From: JBFGCM01 sp041581135
Lineage (GTDB): Bacteria; Actinomycetota; Acidimicrobiia; Spongiisociales; UBA5794
DNA: 32,850 nucleotides
Assembly (NCBI GenBank): GCA_041581135.1
Contig: JBFGCM010000036.1
Coordinates: 1 to 32,850, forward strand
Reading direction: 5' to 3'
Below, in pieces: positions 31,184-32,850 of the stretch. The position numbers were made by a program, and so were the translations under genes. Below the pieces are notes generated by a model. That model had not been told where the DNA came from. It made no database searches and worked only from the letters and a program-made list of their open reading frames with translations. Numbering within the stretch: position 1 is the stretch's first letter; each line of letters begins with the position of its first letter.

Positions 31184-32326
31184 TCAGGCGCCTACACGCT
31201 CCACTATGCCGGTGACGTCCTCGACGTTGGCGAACGCCACGCGCAGGTAGTGCTCTTGACCAGGACCGAACATGTCGCCGGGAAGTGCCAGCAGGTGTCG
31301 TTCGTGGAGCAGCCGCTTTGCGACGCTCCGGGCGGGTTCATCGAACGGGTGACGGAGGTAGGCGAAGTAGGCGCCCGAAGCGGCGATCTCATAGCGGGTG
31401 GTGGTGTTGGCCATGGCATCGCGAAACTCGCGGAGTCGTCCCACCATCACTTGACGGTTCTTCTCCACCCACCCGCCGAGGTGCCGGATACCGAACAGCG
31501 CGGCATGCTGTGACAACAGCGGCGGGCAGATCGTGACGCAGTCTGCCAGCTTGTCGATCTGCTCGAGCATGAGGGGCGATGCCGCCATCCCACCCACCCG
31601 ATACCCGGTGATGCTGAACACCTTGGAGAACGAGTAGAGGTGGACCACATGCCCGGACCAATCGGGCCGATCGAAGAGCCGGTGCGGGGGAGCGGTGTCC
31701 TCCCGGAAGTCCCGATACGTCTCGTCGAGGACGAGCGTCACGTTGTGCTCCCGGCACAGGTCGGCGAATGCCCCGAGCTCGGCGCCGGGAGTGACCGCAC
31801 CCGTCGGATTGTTCGGCGTGATGAGCACCATGGCCCGGGTGCGGTCCGTGATCAGGTCTGCGGCGGCGTGGGCGTTGGGGACGAAGTCCGGACCGGGCTG
31901 GAGGTAGCGGGGCACGATGCCCTGCATCCGCAGCCACATGTCGTGGTTGAAGTAGTACGGCACCACCAGGATCACCTCGTCTCCGGCCTCGGCGAGCGCC
32001 GAGATGGCAAGGCAGAACGCCTGATTGCAACCGGCAGTGATCGCCACGTGGTTCTCGGGCATCTCCGCGGCGTACGCGGCACCGATGTCGGCGGCGAGGG
32101 CGGCGCGGAGTTCCGGCATGCCGAGCACGGGCCCGTAGCGGGACATGGCAGGGTCGTGGGCAATCGCGGCCACATGCTCGGTGAGCTCCGACGCCGGCGC
32201 ATATCCCGGGACCGCCTGTGCCACGTCGAGGAGCGAGGCCGGCGGTGGATCGATGTCGTTGAGCCACGAGTAGACCTCGGTGATGGGCGAGGCGACACCC
32301 TGGACCACTCGGGGGTTGAGGCGCAT
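31184..32326 (-). CDS. Class I/II PLP aminotransferase
   Basis: A 380-residue fold-type I aminotransferase of class I/II. AGCNQAF near 98-104 binds phosphate, ITPNNPTGAV (169-178) and LVLDETYRDF with the PLP Asp follow, and the Schiff-base lysine is K235 in YSFSKVFSITGYRVGG. C-terminal YLRVAFAN contains the substrate-binding Arg. It resembles aspartate/aromatic aminotransferase-like enzymes with unknown substrate. It stands alone: its stop is ten bases from the convergent finger-protein stop, and its start follows a -10 hexamer by six bases. Confidence 0.9.
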   Translation of the reverse strand: MRLNPRVVQGVASPITEVYSWLNDIDPPPASLLDVAQAVPGYAPASELTEHVAAIAHDPAMSRYGPVLGMPELRAALAADIGAAYAAEMPENHVAITAGCNQAFCLAISALAEAGDEVILVVPYYFNHDMWLRMQGIVPRYLQPGPDFVPNAHAAADLITDRTRAMVLITPNNPTGAVTPGAELGAFADLCREHNVTLVLDETYRDFREDTAPPHRLFDRPDWSGHVVHLYSFSKVFSITGYRVGGMAASPLMLEQIDKLADCVTICPPLLSQHAALFGIRHLGGWVEKNRQVMVGRLREFRDAMANTTTRYEIAASGAYFAYLRHPFDEPARSVAKRLLHERHLLALPGDMFGPGQEHYLRVAFANVEDVTGIVERVGA

Positions 32327-32332
32327 GGCCGC

Positions 32333-32338
32333 ACGCTA
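32333..32338 (-). promoter_or_regulatory. -10 hexamer TAGCGT (minus strand), leaderless start
   Basis: On the minus strand TAGCGT is followed by GCGGCC and ATG 32326: the same six-base spacing as at five other genes here. Confidence 0.55.
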
Positions 32339-32409
32339 CCGGCCGGAGGGACGCGGCGCCTCTCGCTCGACCAACACCGGCGCCGTCCTCGATAGCCGCC
32401 GATCGCCGG

Positions 32410-32415
32410 TACGCT
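32410..32415 (+). promoter_or_regulatory. -10 hexamer TACGCT for the lipoprotein gene
   Basis: TACGCT lies 22 bases before ATG 32437, with AGGGGG (32426-32431) in the short leader. Confidence 0.4.
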
Positions 32416-32436
32416 CGCCCCACGCAGGGGGTGACC

Positions 32437-32850
32437 ATGACGTGGCGTTCGATTCTGGCGGTTGCCCTGGTGGCGACCGCGTGCACCGGCCCGGCGTCCC
32501 GGGGCGCCGACATCGCCACGCCCACCACCGCTGACGCCGGTGTCACCACCAGCTCGCCGCCCTTGCCGACTACCCCTACGACTGTGGTCGACACCATCGC
32601 GCCGTCATCGACCACCGTGACCACGACCGAACCGCAACCGGTAGCGGCCCCATGCCCGACATCCGGGGGCGTGCCCTTCGACTCGTCTCTCACCGCCACC
32701 CCGGTTGAGCTGCTTCGCGGCGACGGGTTCACCGTGGATGCGGTGGTCTATCCCCGTCCTTCCTACGAGGGCAACCCGGGGTCGCAATGGGGCCAGGTCA
32801 TCGTCACCGTGTCGGGCACCTTCTACTCGGCCATCGTCGACCACCACGGA
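32437..32850 (+). CDS. Thr/Pro-rich lipoprotein, N-terminal part (cut by window end)
   Basis: An open frame of 138 codons with no stop before the window edge. The signal peptide MTWRSILAVALVATAC ends in the lipobox VATAC (C16). A ~55-residue Thr/Ser/Pro-rich linker follows (to about PVAAPCPTSG), then a beta-rich domain beginning VPFDSSLTATPVELL and VDAVVYPRPSYEG. It is thus a membrane-anchored extracellular protein on a flexible stalk. The domain after the linker is not recognised and continues beyond the window. GTG 32431 is an alternative start. Confidence 0.75.
   Translation, partial: MTWRSILAVALVATACTGPASRGADIATPTTADAGVTTSSPPLPTTPTTVVDTIAPSSTTVTTTEPQPVAAPCPTSGGVPFDSSLTATPVELLRGDGFTVDAVVYPRPSYEGNPGSQWGQVIVTVSGTFYSAIVDHHG

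Overview
This is a high-G+C stretch of an actinobacterial chromosome. Several features point to Actinomycetota: a histidine phosphatase / DUF3090 / SCO1664-family gene trio known from mycobacteria and streptomycetes, an F420-type luciferase-like oxidoreductase, a wax-ester-synthase/DGAT acyltransferase, a SURF1 protein, and many promoters whose -10 hexamer (TANNNT) ends 6-8 bases before the start codon. An environmental lineage such as Acidimicrobiia is my guess; it is not proven by the sequence. I see no insertion sequence, phage gene, CRISPR array or tRNA.

Layout. 1-620: 3' end of a 23S rRNA gene and a complete 5S rRNA gene, closed by a hairpin. 696-5202: a TPR protein, an L,D-transpeptidase, a metallo-beta-lactamase-fold hydrolase, a small SSB-like OB-fold protein and a gamma-glutamyltransferase homologue. 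5212-6979 (minus): the overlapping phosphatase, DUF3090 and SCO1664 genes. 7020-8901: a DUF2087 regulator, SURF1, and a thioredoxin-like lipoprotein whose redox motif reads U-P-F-C, because an in-frame TGA replaces the first Cys codon. This last gene is the most unusual feature of the window and a candidate selenoprotein. 8902-9318 (minus): a VOC protein.

9424-21446 is a catabolic island. It holds an ABC importer (permease, ATPase, second permease, Thi5-like binding lipoprotein), a beta-ureidopropionase-type amidohydrolase, an NTF2-like protein, a PLP aminotransferase, dihydropyrimidinase, a luciferase-like F420 oxidoreductase and a NUDIX hydrolase. Together these can account for uptake of a pyrimidine and its conversion through N-carbamoyl-beta-alanine to beta-alanine and malonate semialdehyde. 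The usual dihydropyrimidine dehydrogenase is absent from the window, and the F420 enzyme is an interesting candidate for that step. A secreted multicopper oxidase with a fibronectin-III domain sits in the island on the opposite strand.

21473-32850 is mixed housekeeping: a small unassigned ORF, a YbaK-type deacylase, an HhH-GPD protein, a WS/DGAT acyltransferase, a YgjP-like metallopeptidase, MsrB, a DUF2007 protein, a ribokinase-nucleoside hydrolase pair (which would feed free bases toward the pyrimidine pathway), a two-TM hypothetical, an enoyl-CoA hydratase/isomerase, a soluble hybrid histidine kinase, a small Cys-rich protein, a second aminotransferase, and the start of a lipoprotein cut by the window edge.
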